Assembly (NCBI GenBank): GCA_020630715.1
Contig: JAHDIQ010000012.1
Span: 1 to 43,573, forward strand
Length of the DNA: 43,573 bases
DNA from: Nonlabens sp.
Lineage (GTDB): Bacteria; Bacteroidota; Bacteroidia; Flavobacteriales; Flavobacteriaceae
Direction: 5' to 3'
Position numbers and translations under genes: made by a program. Of the stretch, positions 1 through 8,574 are shown piece after piece (positions within the stretch are counted from its first letter, which is position 1; the number at the start of each line of letters is the position of its first letter). The notes under the pieces were generated by a model that was given only the letters and a program-made list of their open reading frames with translations, did no database searches and was not told where the DNA came from.

Positions 1-60
1 GTTGGTTAGAGCATCTGACTGTTAATCAGAGGGTCCTTGGTTCGAGCCCAAGAGGAGGAG
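1..60 (+). tRNA. tRNA-Asn (GTT), 5' end cut off by the window
   Basis: The sequence starts inside the D arm. The anticodon stem TCTGA/TCAGA (14-18, 26-30) encloses loop CTGTTAA with anticodon GTT at 21-23. The T stem CTTGG/CCAAG (36-40, 48-52) encloses TTCGAGC. The 3' acceptor strand AGGAGGA (53-59) is followed by discriminator G60. The 5' acceptor strand lies outside the window. CCA is not encoded. The gene is followed directly by a terminator. Confidence 0.93.
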
Positions 61-63
61 CAA

Positions 64-96
64 AAAGCCGTTCAGCAATGAACGGCTTTATTGTTT
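64..96 (+). terminator. Rho-independent terminator after tRNA-Asn
   Basis: A perfect 11-bp stem, AAAGCCGTTCA (64-74) with TGAACGGCTTT (79-89), has a 4-base loop and is followed by a T-rich stretch (TTATTGTTTT). It starts 4 bases after the tRNA. Confidence 0.85.
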
Positions 97-178
97 TATG
101 GAGTCTCTTAAATAAAGCTTAGTTGGTTAAATTTGGACTAATACAAGCTCTTTCTCAACACGCATCTAAATAGAATTA

Positions 179-640
179 ATGAATAGAGTTAAAGCAACTT
201 CGATTTATATAATATTATTAATATTAAACTTTCATTGTAATGAAATAGTTGGTACTGCTAGAAGCGTTTCAGAATTTAATTATCCGGAAATTGAAAATTT
301 AAAACTGGAAGCAACTGTTTCGGATACTGATAGGTTGATTAATTGTCAATGCCATGGATGGGGTATAGTTTATTTAGATGTTTTGGAATCTAATGTCGGG
401 TATTATATGCCCAATGATTCATTAGAAAATTATTTTTTAAAAATTAATTATAAGAAAGCTGAATTATATACTTACGTTGGGGATATGGAAATTGGTGATA
501 CTGTTAAAGTTAATATGCGGGCAGAAAGAGAGCTTTGGATTTATAATCTACGTAAGAATAAAGTTAGAAATTACTCACCTAGAATTTATGGAAAACGGTT
601 TTACGAATATGTTAAATCAAATAATTATGGAAAACTTTAG
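179..640 (+). CDS. Hypothetical secreted or lipid-anchored protein, 153 aa
   Basis: I do not recognise this family. The N terminus is a short basic stretch followed by a hydrophobic segment (about residues 8-17) that ends in FHCNE, so Cys20 could be lipidated, although the -3/-1 residues are not a canonical lipobox. A CQCHGWG patch near residues 56-62 may bind metal or form disulfides. The gene is AT-rich compared with neighbours, with runs of ATT/TTA/AAA codons. It lies alone between the tRNA-Asn terminator and the convergent PLP-enzyme gene, a common position for acquired genes. The start was chosen because it gives the longest reading frame with a plausible signal sequence. Confidence 0.6.
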   Translation: MNRVKATSIYIILLILNFHCNEIVGTARSVSEFNYPEIENLKLEATVSDTDRLINCQCHGWGIVYLDVLESNVGYYMPNDSLENYFLKINYKKAELYTYVGDMEIGDTVKVNMRAERELWIYNLRKNKVRNYSPRIYGKRFYEYVKSNNYGKL

Positions 641-709
641 AAACTCTTCAATCGTCTCGAATATAATGTTAACTGCTTGTTTGTTTTAAAGAGTATTCTA
701 CACTTGAAT

Positions 710-2551
710 TCACATCCCATCCACAAACTCCTGAAAAACTTGTTTGTGTTTATCCAGATCTAAATCTGGTGAAATGGATACTCTAGCGATATAATCCTTA
801 TCACTTTCTTTAGTGGTTCCTTGTGTTGAGGTAGCTGGAATGGTCCAATAACAACCTTTTAATTGCCCATAACTCACACAATACTTACTTTCATCAGGAA
901 TTTGTGTGATCATCATGTTGATCAGTTTTAAATTTTGCTCTTGTTTGTAGGTTTCTCGTTCTTCTGGAGTGTTTCCTTTTGTAGGTAAATCTAGCGAAAA
1001 CACAGATGGTGTAAAACCTTGTGATGCTAGCTCTTCTGAAACAAAATTGATTTTTGCATCGGGTAAAACAGCTTCTATAAAAGTTACAAATTCTCTTGTG
1101 TTGACGTAAGCGTCAGCGATGCGCTGGTTCATAGACGGTAACTGCTCTGCTAGGATTTCATACTGCTGTGCGGTTGCCTCGTTATCGCAAGCAACTAAAT
1201 GTTTTTCAATTACTGGAACTAATGTTGCTGCTTTTTTATTCATTACGGCATATCCAGCGGTGCATTTTCCACCACTTGGGAATTTAGAACCACTAGCATA
1301 AGCAATGGCTTTAACGCTAGACAGGATATTCTCTTCTCCTAAAAAGTGCACATTAGGACAAAAAGTTTGATCCAGAATAAAAACGGGTGGCACAGCCATA
1401 GCACCAGATGGCGTTTTACGTTTTTTTGATAATGCTTCTTTTAAAGCGACCAATTCTGGAACTTCTACTCTAGGATTTGTAGGAATCTCTGCAAGAATAT
1501 AAGGAATTGCATCTTCCTGTGCGATTTGATCTAGCACCTGGTGCGTACTTTGCACCATATCATTATCACCATCTACTGGTAAATCAACGATTTGAATATT
1601 TTGATGTGCTTTAGCTATACGTCTTGCTTGATCATTAGTACCGCCATAGCAATTAGGTGGCACAACAAATTTGATCGCTTTCTCAGGATGTCTAGTTTGC
1701 GCATCATCTATCAATCCCATCATGATCGCATACTGCATGGATAAACCACTAGAAGCAAAAAGCGGTTGAGCACTGGTATTTGTTATGGAATTAATTAGTT
1801 TTTGGATGGCATTTTTATGTTGCGCTACGGCTATTCCATGCGGTGTAACTGTTTGTTGATGTATGATAGAATGTAAAACCGCATAAGCATTTGCCGGCGT
1901 CATGGCCACAGTTTCCCTGCGTCGCACATGCTGTATTGCAGGTACATAATCTTTTTGCTCATCATTAATAATGACGATGCTACCTAAATGTTGGTACGTA
2001 TAAATGTGGAAGTCGTTGTTTCGCTTTCGCGAAAGCGTAATCATTCCATCCTGTTGCTCTACATAAACGTTACTACCTTCAAAATCATTTGAGTCGTTCA
2101 CACTTGAAGCTTCAACAAGCTCAAAGTCATATCCATAAACTTCTTTTAATAGATGAACATCCATAGATTCTGGAAGTGTGTTTTTATAAATGATTCTAGT
2201 GGAAGTGCCGGCTAGTAAATTAGTACGTAATATGGCGTGAATAGGCATGGTTTGAGAGCCAAAACTAATTACTTGACTAGCGTCCAGATTCATTTCCTGT
2301 GCAATCATCCATTCTAACACACTAGATAGCGGATGTCCTAAACGGATGTAATCGTATGCTGTAGGTAATGCTTGTAGCGCAACGGTATCATAAATATCCT
2401 GACGGTATAAATTATCAAATTGGGATAAGAATTCTGACTTTGCTTGATTCTCATTATATATATCTAGACGGTGCGTGGTAAGTCGCAACCAGTCTGATGG
2501 CATGTGATTTAATACATTTTTTATATAAGTATGAAGGTGTTCACTATTCAT
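710..2551 (-). CDS. PLP-dependent enzyme of the Cys/Met metabolism type (long form, 613 aa)
   Basis: This is a fold-type I PLP enzyme. The motif YASGSKFPSGGKCTAGYAV (near residues 418-436) resembles the SxTK PLP-lysine region of cystathionine synthases/lyases, and an upstream ILDQTFCPN segment could supply the cofactor-binding Asp. At 613 residues it is much longer than the roughly 390-residue cystathionine gamma-synthase/lyase family, with about 200 extra N-terminal residues, so substrate and reaction cannot be assigned. It is monocistronic on the minus strand, preceded by the terminator of the stress-protein gene. Residues 172-177 (LSRKRN) are encoded by a copy of the palindromic repeat, in what looks like a variable loop. 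It could also be a decarboxylase-like or transferase paralogue. Confidence 0.8.
   Translation of the reverse strand: MNSEHLHTYIKNVLNHMPSDWLRLTTHRLDIYNENQAKSEFLSQFDNLYRQDIYDTVALQALPTAYDYIRLGHPLSSVLEWMIAQEMNLDASQVISFGSQTMPIHAILRTNLLAGTSTRIIYKNTLPESMDVHLLKEVYGYDFELVEASSVNDSNDFEGSNVYVEQQDGMITLSRKRNNDFHIYTYQHLGSIVIINDEQKDYVPAIQHVRRRETVAMTPANAYAVLHSIIHQQTVTPHGIAVAQHKNAIQKLINSITNTSAQPLFASSGLSMQYAIMMGLIDDAQTRHPEKAIKFVVPPNCYGGTNDQARRIAKAHQNIQIVDLPVDGDNDMVQSTHQVLDQIAQEDAIPYILAEIPTNPRVEVPELVALKEALSKKRKTPSGAMAVPPVFILDQTFCPNVHFLGEENILSSVKAIAYASGSKFPSGGKCTAGYAVMNKKAATLVPVIEKHLVACDNEATAQQYEILAEQLPSMNQRIADAYVNTREFVTFIEAVLPDAKINFVSEELASQGFTPSVFSLDLPTKGNTPEERETYKQEQNLKLINMMITQIPDESKYCVSYGQLKGCYWTIPATSTQGTTKESDKDYIARVSISPDLDLDKHKQVFQEFVDGM
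2022..2037. repeat. Iterated palindrome, copy 1 (inside PLP-enzyme gene)
   Basis: The perfect 16-bp palindrome CGCTTTCGCGAAAGCG is continued on the right by TAA. On the coding (minus) strand it is read as ACG CTT TCG CGA AAG CGA, giving TLSRKR. Confidence 0.9.
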
Positions 2552-2660
2552 ATTAAGAGCGTTCAGATTTTTGATTAAACAAAGATACTTGTTAGTTTAA
2601 GGAAATATAGTAGTCTATCGTTAAACTAGCGTTATACTGGTATAGAGCATTCGTATCACT

Positions 2661-2693
2661 AAAAAAGCCTCTACAAGAAATGTAGAGGCTTTT
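2661..2693 (-). terminator. Rho-independent terminator for the universal stress protein gene
   Basis: A 13-bp perfect stem, AAAAGCCTCTACA (2663-2675) with TGTAGAGGCTTTT (2681-2693), has a 5-base loop. On the minus strand the stem is followed by a T tract (complement of the A run from 2661). It lies 26 bp after the stop of the gene at 2719-3474. Confidence 0.85.
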
Positions 2694-2718
2694 AGAAAAT
2701 AAATCAGAGTATAAATAA

Positions 2719-3474
2719 TTACTCGCGTTCTTTTAAAATTAACAATGGCTTAGTAGAGAAGAATTCCTCTTTATAAACCTCGTCGTGCTGCCATATTTTT
2801 TCAAACATGTTTTGCTTTTTACGACGCAATAAACAGATCATATCTGGATTAATGTTTCTGTAGTGTTCTAAAACACCTTGAAATACGGTGGCATTATCAC
2901 TTTTTACAAGACTAGAACTTCTATCTAATAATCCTTTTGAAATTTCTTTTGCTTCCTCAGGTGAATCTGGTGTATTCACATGCAATAAATGCAACTCTGA
3001 ATTAAAAATGTTTAAGAAATCTTCCAGCATTAAGAAGTTGTCGTTATTCTTATAATTTGCATTTTTAAATGCCATCAATACCTTATTTAATTTTCTAAAT
3101 AGAAAATTTGCAGGAACGATCAATAAAGGAATATCACTTTGCTTAACAATTTTACCCGTTACTTTTCCTAGGTATAATTTCTCACTAATATCAACACTTT
3201 TAGGCGATAAAATCATTAAATCAATTTTCAATGATCTAGATAATTCTTGAATTCCGTCAAAAATATCACCAGAAAGCACCTTGCTCACTACTTGCACATT
3301 CTTCACAGTAGGAACAGCATCTAGCACGTCTCTCAAAACAGCCTCTGCAGTACCATCAGAATTGATACAGGTGACATAAACTCTAGCTTGCGTAATAGAC
3401 GCAAAATTTACAGCATACGTCAGGTTATTAATACCTTTTTCTCGAGTCGCTATAGGAACTAAAATATTCTTCAT
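2719..3474 (-). CDS. Universal stress protein (UspA family), tandem-domain, 251 aa
   Basis: The start MKNILVPIATREKGINNLTY is the classic first beta strand of a Usp domain (normally ILVPxD). The first domain ends with DLMILSPKS...GKVTGKIVKQSDIPLLIVP (to about residue 122), which matches the family's G-x2-G-x9-[ST]-like nucleotide-loop region. A second, more degenerate Usp half (about 130-250: KVLMAFKN...HLLHVN...PLLILKE) follows. Such double-domain Usp proteins are common in Bacteroidetes and act as cytoplasmic stress or nucleotide-binding factors; the precise role is unknown. The gene is monocistronic, with its own promoter (3522-3554) and terminator (2661-2693). Confidence 0.87.
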   Translation of the reverse strand: MKNILVPIATREKGINNLTYAVNFASITQARVYVTCINSDGTAEAVLRDVLDAVPTVKNVQVVSKVLSGDIFDGIQELSRSLKIDLMILSPKSVDISEKLYLGKVTGKIVKQSDIPLLIVPANFLFRKLNKVLMAFKNANYKNNDNFLMLEDFLNIFNSELHLLHVNTPDSPEEAKEISKGLLDRSSSLVKSDNATVFQGVLEHYRNINPDMICLLRRKKQNMFEKIWQHDEVYKEEFFSTKPLLILKERE

Positions 3475-3521
3475 ATGGGTTAGTTAAAGACCTAATTCTT
3501 AAACAGGTCTATTTCAGCGCA

Positions 3522-3554
3522 CAAAAATACTTTAAAATAGAAGTTTAAAACAAA
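3522..3554 (-). promoter_or_regulatory. Bacteroidetes-type promoter of the universal stress protein gene
   Basis: On the minus strand a TTTG box (complement of CAAA at 3551-3554) is followed after 21 bases by TATTTTTG (complement of 3522-3529). This fits the Bacteroidetes sigma-A consensus TTTG-N19-21-TAnnTTTG. The start codon lies 48 bp downstream. Confidence 0.7.
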
Positions 3555-3729
3555 TTATAACGTTTTATTAAACCTTTGTATTTGAATGAAGTAGAGGCGT
3601 ATTTTAATATTGAAAGCAGGAAGCTCAAAAGGAGCTTAAATCGCTCTACTTAAATTCCTATATTTACGTTTATAATAAATGATCAATCTTACAGTAAAAC
3701 TGTAAAGATTTCAATATATACAAATAGAA

Positions 3730-5007
3730 ATGAGCTGTAGCAGTTGTGGAACTGGCGGTAGCACGCCAGGTGGATGTAAAAATAACGGTACTTGTGGTAC
3801 TGATGGATGTAATAAGTTAACGGTTTTTGACTGGCTGTCTAATATGGAATTACCAGATGGACAGCAACTATTTAATTACGTAGAAGTACGTTTTAAAAAC
3901 AGTAGGAAAGAGTATTATAAAAATACTGAAAACCTTCAACTTAAAATAGGTGATATTGTTGCCACTCAGGCAGAAACCGGCCACGATATAGGAATGGTAA
4001 CGCTTACGGGTGAACTAGTACGCATCCAACTCAAAAAAAGAAAAATCAAATACGATGTAGATGATTTTCCTAAAATTTATCGCATTGCATCCCAGACTGA
4101 TGTCGATAAATGGAAGAATGCACGTGAGAAGGAGGAACCTATGAAGGTGCGCGCAAGACAAATCGCTATACGATTAGATTTACAGATGAAAATATCTGAT
4201 ATTGAATTTCAAGGCGACGCTTCTAAAGCGACTTTTTACTATACCGCAGAACAGCGCGTGGACTTTCGTCAATTGATCAGAGAATACGCTACAGAATTTA
4301 AGACTCGTATAGAAATGCGCCAGATAGGACTGCGACAAGAAGCCGCTAGATTAGGTGGAATAGGTTCATGTGGTAGGGAATTATGCTGTTCTACCTGGTT
4401 AACAGATTTTAGATCTGTAACTACCAGTGCTGCTAGATATCAGAATTTATCTTTAAATCCTCAAAAACTAGCTGGACAATGCGGTAAACTAAAGTGTTGT
4501 CTTAATTATGAGCTGGACTCGTACATGGATGCGCTTAAAGATTTCCCAAAACAAAACCAAAAACTGTACACGGATAAAGGAACTGCGGTATGCCAAAAGA
4601 TCGATATTTTTAAAGGCATCATGTGGTATTGCTATGAAGGTGAATGGATGAACTGGCATACGTTAACGACTGCGCAAGTTCACGAAATTGTTGCAAAAAA
4701 TAAGGCAAAAGAAAACGTAGCTAGTATAGAAGAATACGCTGCAGAACATATTGTTGAAGAGAAAGTAAACTTTGAAAACGTGGTAGGTCAGGACAGTTTA
4801 ACCAGATTTGACCAGCCAGTCACAAAAAATAAAAAGCGTAAAAAACGACGTAATAATAACCGTTCTGGTAAACCACAATCAAAAGGAAATTCAAATAACA
4901 ATAATCAAAACAAAAAACCAGCACAGGCAACAAGTGGATCAAAACCACAGCGCAACAAACGCAGGAATAACAATAACAATAACAAACCACCTAAAAAGAA
5001 CGACTAG
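3730..5007 (+). CDS. PSP1-domain protein, RicT/YaaT-like, 425 aa
   Basis: The Cys-rich N terminus (MSCSSCGTGG, Cys at about 3, 6, 16, 22, 26) precedes a PSP1 domain with paired cysteine motifs GSCGRELCCSTW (about 213-224) and QCGKLKCCLNYELD (about 250-263). In Bacillus RicT these motifs belong to the Fe-S-bearing RicA/F/T complex involved in RNA maturation. The last 70 residues are a K/N/R-rich low-complexity tail, likely disordered and possibly nucleic-acid binding. It heads a run in which gldH starts on its last stop-codon base (TAGTG), so translation is probably coupled. That placement suggests co-expression with envelope genes. Its role in this organism is not established by the sequence. 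Confidence 0.88.
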   Translation: MSCSSCGTGGSTPGGCKNNGTCGTDGCNKLTVFDWLSNMELPDGQQLFNYVEVRFKNSRKEYYKNTENLQLKIGDIVATQAETGHDIGMVTLTGELVRIQLKKRKIKYDVDDFPKIYRIASQTDVDKWKNAREKEEPMKVRARQIAIRLDLQMKISDIEFQGDASKATFYYTAEQRVDFRQLIREYATEFKTRIEMRQIGLRQEAARLGGIGSCGRELCCSTWLTDFRSVTTSAARYQNLSLNPQKLAGQCGKLKCCLNYELDSYMDALKDFPKQNQKLYTDKGTAVCQKIDIFKGIMWYCYEGEWMNWHTLTTAQVHEIVAKNKAKENVASIEEYAAEHIVEEKVNFENVVGQDSLTRFDQPVTKNKKRKKRRNNNRSGKPQSKGNSNNNNQNKKPAQATSGSKPQRNKRRNNNNNNKPPKKND

Positions 5008-5501
5008 TGAGAACAGTACTCATGCTCTTTTTAATGATCGTCCTAGTTTCTTGTGATCAGAATCTGGTAGACTCGCAAAGCTTTGAATTTAGCAATGCAA
5101 AGTGGCCTATAGATACAGCACCGATTTTTGAAATCACGCCACCAGACACCTTGAATTCCTATGATTTATTTTTGAATTTGCGCAATTCAAAGGAATATGC
5201 TTATAGTAACCTATTTTTAATCAGCGAGATAAAATTTCCACAAGGAAAAATCGTTACAGATACATTGGAGTATAAAATGGCAACACCACAAGGAAATTAT
5301 CTAGGAAGTTCTAGAGGCAGTGTGGTAGAAAATAAATTATGGTTGAAAGAAGGAGTACGCTTTCGCGAAAGCGGCACCTATCAACTTACCGTAAGACACA
5401 TCATGAGAGATGCACGATCTGTAAAAGGAATGACGTATTTAAATGGTGTGCTAGACATAGGATATAGCATTGAAAAACCCATGAATAATGGCGACGAATA
5501 A
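5007..5501 (+). CDS. gldH: Gliding motility lipoprotein GldH
   Basis: The 164-residue lipoprotein has a signal peptide ending in the lipobox LVSC (Cys16). The body (FSNAKWPIDTAPIFEITPPDTLNSYDLFLNLRN) and the C-terminal TYQLTVRHIMRDARSVKGMTYLNGVLDIG match my recollection of GldH, a lipoprotein required for gliding and the associated T9SS in Flavobacterium. The start is a GTG that overlaps the preceding TAG by one base; an in-frame ATG at 5022 would leave a very short signal peptide. It overlaps the PBP1A gene by 14 bp. Residues 118-122 (RFRES) come from a copy of the palindromic repeat. Confidence 0.88.
   Translation: MRTVLMLFLMIVLVSCDQNLVDSQSFEFSNAKWPIDTAPIFEITPPDTLNSYDLFLNLRNSKEYAYSNLFLISEIKFPQGKIVTDTLEYKMATPQGNYLGSSRGSVVENKLWLKEGVRFRESGTYQLTVRHIMRDARSVKGMTYLNGVLDIGYSIEKPMNNGDE
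5358..5373. repeat. Iterated palindrome, copy 2 (inside gldH)
   Basis: Perfect CGCTTTCGCGAAAGCG, read in frame as CGC TTT CGC GAA AGC (RFRES). Confidence 0.9.
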
Positions 5502-7860
5502 AACAAAAACAAGAACGGCGCAACGCGTTTCGCCGAATAAAAAATCACCAGATGATGGTCTTAAAAAGAACATCAAACTATGGTGGAAACTGGTTTTTAC
5601 GGGAATAGGATTACTAGTATTACTGTTCTTATTTGCAGCATGGGGAATCTTTGGTAGTTTGCCAGATCACACCATTTTAGAAAACCCGCAAACTGATCTT
5701 GCTACAGAGATTGTTACAGAAGATGGTAAGACACTAGGTAAAATTTATAGACCAGGTGGTAATAGAACACCTGTATCTTATGAGGATTTGCCTCAAAATT
5801 TAATTGACGCGTTAATCTCTACAGAGGATGAACGCTTTATCGAACATAGTGGTATTGATGGTTATGGTACTGCAAGAGCAGTTGCTTTTTTAGGTCAAAA
5901 AGGTGGAGCTAGTACGATCACTCAACAGCTGGCTAAACTGTACTTCACAGATCAACGTAGTTCAAATACTCTTGAGCGAGGTATCCAGAAAGTAAAAGAA
6001 TGGATTATTGCTACACGTCTAGAAAAGCAGTACACTAAAGAAGAAATCATAACTCAATATCTCAACCAGTTTGACTTTTTAAAACAAGCTATTGGAATAC
6101 GATCTGCGTCGAATATTTACTTTGGCAAAGAACCTGAAAGTTTAAAAGTAGAAGAAAGTGCTGTTTTTGTAGCAATGCTTAAAAACCCAAGGCAGTATAA
6201 TCCTGCCCGGGAAATAAGCAAGAAAAAGTCATTATTAAGGCGTAATCAGGTATTTGTTCAAATGGTGCGCAATGGTAAAATGACAGAAGCTATGAAGGAT
6301 AGTTTGAGAGAGCAGCCTATCAAATTAAATTTTAGTCCACAGGGACATAATGATGGTACAGGAACCTATTTTAGAGAATATCTACGTGACTGGTTAAAAC
6401 ACTGGGCATCGGAAAAAATAAATCCTGACACTGGTGAAAATTACAATCTTTACAATGACGGCTTAAAAGTGAATGTGACTATAGACAGTCGTATGCAACG
6501 CTATGCCGAAGATGCTGTAATAGCGCACATGGCAAAACTTCAAAAAGAACTGGACTATCAGAATAAGAAATTAAAAACAGCACCTTTCCGTGATCTGACA
6601 GAAAAGGAAATTCAACGTACTCTAGAACTAGCCATGAAACGATCTGATCGCTGGCGACAAATGAAAAAAGAAGGTAAATCTGAGGACGAAATTGTCGCTA
6701 GTTTTAAGAAAAAAACAAACATGACAGTTTTTGACTGGAATGCACCACGTAAGGAGCGTGATACGGTAATGACACCTATGGATTCCATACGTTATTATAA
6801 AAAATTCATGCAGGCTGGTATGATGTCCATGGATCCACAAACAGGTCATGTAAAAGCATGGGTAGGTGGTATTAATCACAAGCATTTTAAATATGATCAC
6901 GTTAAAAAAGGAAGACGTCAGGCAGGTTCTACCTTTAAACCATTTTTATATGCAACAGCAATTGATTTATTAAAATATTCTCCTTGTAAAGAATTTCCTG
7001 ATGGAGAATATACCATACCAGCTGGGAAGCACGGAAATACCTTAGACTGGACTCCAAAAAATTCTGATGGGAATTATGGTAAAATGCGAACTTTAAAAGG
7101 AGCGCTAGCAAATTCTGTAAATACTATTTCTGCGCGATTGATGGATGAAGTAGGACCACAACCTGTCATTGATCTAGTAGGAAGAATAGGAATAGATACG
7201 TCTACTATAGATCCAGTACCATCACTAGCACTGGGAACGGCAGATGTAAGCCTATTTGAAATGATAGGTGCTTATGGCGTGTTCCCTAATAAAGGGATCT
7301 ATAACGAGCCTGTTTTAGTAACCAGTATTGAGGATAAGAATGGAACTATTCTATATCAATACATGCCAGAGACTAAAGATGTCATGAATCCAGAAACGGC
7401 TTATGTAACTCTTAAATTAATGGAAGGTGTTACTACAGATGGTAGTGGTAAACGACTACGTCACAGCTGGGCAAAAAACAATAGTTTTTATAAAGAAATG
7501 ATGACCGGTTATCCTTATGAATTCACTAATCCTATTGCTGGTAAAACAGGAACCACTCAAAATAATAGTGATGGATGGTTTATGGGAATTGTTCCTAATC
7601 TAGTTTCTGGAGTTTGGGTAGGTGGCGAGGATCGTTCGGTACGATTTAGAACTACTCGATATGGACAAGGTGCTAGTATGGCATTACCTATTTGGGGTAG
7701 TTATATGAAGGCAGTTTATGAGGATGAATCTCTTGAAGTCTCAAAAGGGAAATTTGAAAAGCCTGATAATCTATCTATTGAAGTGGATTGTGACGATTAT
7801 AAAAAGGAGCAAGAGGAAAATGGCGATTTAGATAGTGATGCTAATGAATTAGATATGTAG
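5488..7860 (+). CDS. mrcA: Penicillin-binding protein 1A (bifunctional transglycosylase/transpeptidase)
   Basis: A class A PBP of 790 aa that polymerises and cross-links peptidoglycan at the inner membrane. A cytoplasmic basic head is followed by one membrane helix (about 33-52). The GT51 transglycosylase domain contains EDERFIEHSGID (catalytic Glu) and GGASTITQQLAKLYF. The transpeptidase domain has the SxxK motif in AGSTFKPF (near residue 480), SVN (near 549) and KTGTTQ (near 685). The C terminus is acidic (EEENGDLDSDANELDM). All catalytic motifs appear intact. It overlaps gldH by 14 bp and is followed 3 bp later by the exonuclease gene, so the run is probably one transcript. Confidence 0.95.
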   Translation: MATNKTKTRTAQRVSPNKKSPDDGLKKNIKLWWKLVFTGIGLLVLLFLFAAWGIFGSLPDHTILENPQTDLATEIVTEDGKTLGKIYRPGGNRTPVSYEDLPQNLIDALISTEDERFIEHSGIDGYGTARAVAFLGQKGGASTITQQLAKLYFTDQRSSNTLERGIQKVKEWIIATRLEKQYTKEEIITQYLNQFDFLKQAIGIRSASNIYFGKEPESLKVEESAVFVAMLKNPRQYNPAREISKKKSLLRRNQVFVQMVRNGKMTEAMKDSLREQPIKLNFSPQGHNDGTGTYFREYLRDWLKHWASEKINPDTGENYNLYNDGLKVNVTIDSRMQRYAEDAVIAHMAKLQKELDYQNKKLKTAPFRDLTEKEIQRTLELAMKRSDRWRQMKKEGKSEDEIVASFKKKTNMTVFDWNAPRKERDTVMTPMDSIRYYKKFMQAGMMSMDPQTGHVKAWVGGINHKHFKYDHVKKGRRQAGSTFKPFLYATAIDLLKYSPCKEFPDGEYTIPAGKHGNTLDWTPKNSDGNYGKMRTLKGALANSVNTISARLMDEVGPQPVIDLVGRIGIDTSTIDPVPSLALGTADVSLFEMIGAYGVFPNKGIYNEPVLVTSIEDKNGTILYQYMPETKDVMNPETAYVTLKLMEGVTTDGSGKRLRHSWAKNNSFYKEMMTGYPYEFTNPIAGKTGTTQNNSDGWFMGIVPNLVSGVWVGGEDRSVRFRTTRYGQGASMALPIWGSYMKAVYEDESLEVSKGKFEKPDNLSIEVDCDDYKKEQEENGDLDSDANELDM

Positions 7861-7863
7861 GCT

Positions 7864-8574
7864 ATGATAAGTAGGTTGCAATTAGATCATATTCTTTTTC
7901 TAGATATAGAAACCGTTCCACAACAGGAGCAGTTTACAGATCTAGAAGATCTAGATCAACAATTGTATGCAGATAAAACAAAATACCAGCGTAAAGATGA
8001 TTTCACTCCAGCAGCGTTTTATGATCGTGCAGGCATTTGGGCCGAGTTTGGTAAAATCGTATGTATTAGTGTAGGTTATTTTGTAGATCGTTCTCAACGA
8101 CAGTTTAGAGTAACCAGTTTTACAGGTGATGAGGTACAATTACTCACTGATTTTGCTACCTTACTGGATGAACATTTTTCAAAACGATCGCATCTGTTGT
8201 GTGCTCATAATGGAAAGGAATTTGACTTTCCTTATATCGCTAGACGCATGATTATTCTAGGTTTAGATCTTCCAGTGAAACTAAATTTATTTGGTAAAAA
8301 GCCTTGGGAAATTCCACATTTAGATACCATGGAGTTGTGGAAGTTTGGAGATTATAAACACTTTACCTCACTTAAATTAATGACGCGCATCTTGAACATT
8401 CCGTCGCCTAAAGATGATATCGATGGATCTCAAGTGCGTGATGTATATTATATGGAAAATGACATAGAACGTATCGCGCGCTATTGCGAGAAAGATGTCA
8501 TTGCAGTTGCCCAGATCATGTTGCGTTTGCGCAATGAAGACTTACTTACTGATGAGCATATCGTCTACAAATAA
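7864..8574 (+). CDS. DnaQ-like 3'-5' exonuclease (PolB-type exo2 family), 236 aa
   Basis: The stand-alone DEDD exonuclease shows Exo I FLDIETVP (Asp and Glu ligands, near residues 14-17), Exo II HNGKEFDFPYIARRM (Asp near 121) and Exo III YCEKDVIAVAQIML (Tyr-x3-Asp, the DEDDy subtype). The length and motif layout fit the family often annotated as predicted 3'-5' exonuclease related to the exonuclease domain of PolB. It starts 3 bp after the PBP1A stop, and its 3' end overlaps the ABC transporter start by about 23 bp. A DNA or RNA proofreading/repair role is inferred from the family only. Confidence 0.87.
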   Translation: MISRLQLDHILFLDIETVPQQEQFTDLEDLDQQLYADKTKYQRKDDFTPAAFYDRAGIWAEFGKIVCISVGYFVDRSQRQFRVTSFTGDEVQLLTDFATLLDEHFSKRSHLLCAHNGKEFDFPYIARRMIILGLDLPVKLNLFGKKPWEIPHLDTMELWKFGDYKHFTSLKLMTRILNIPSPKDDIDGSQVRDVYYMENDIERIARYCEKDVIAVAQIMLRLRNEDLLTDEHIVYK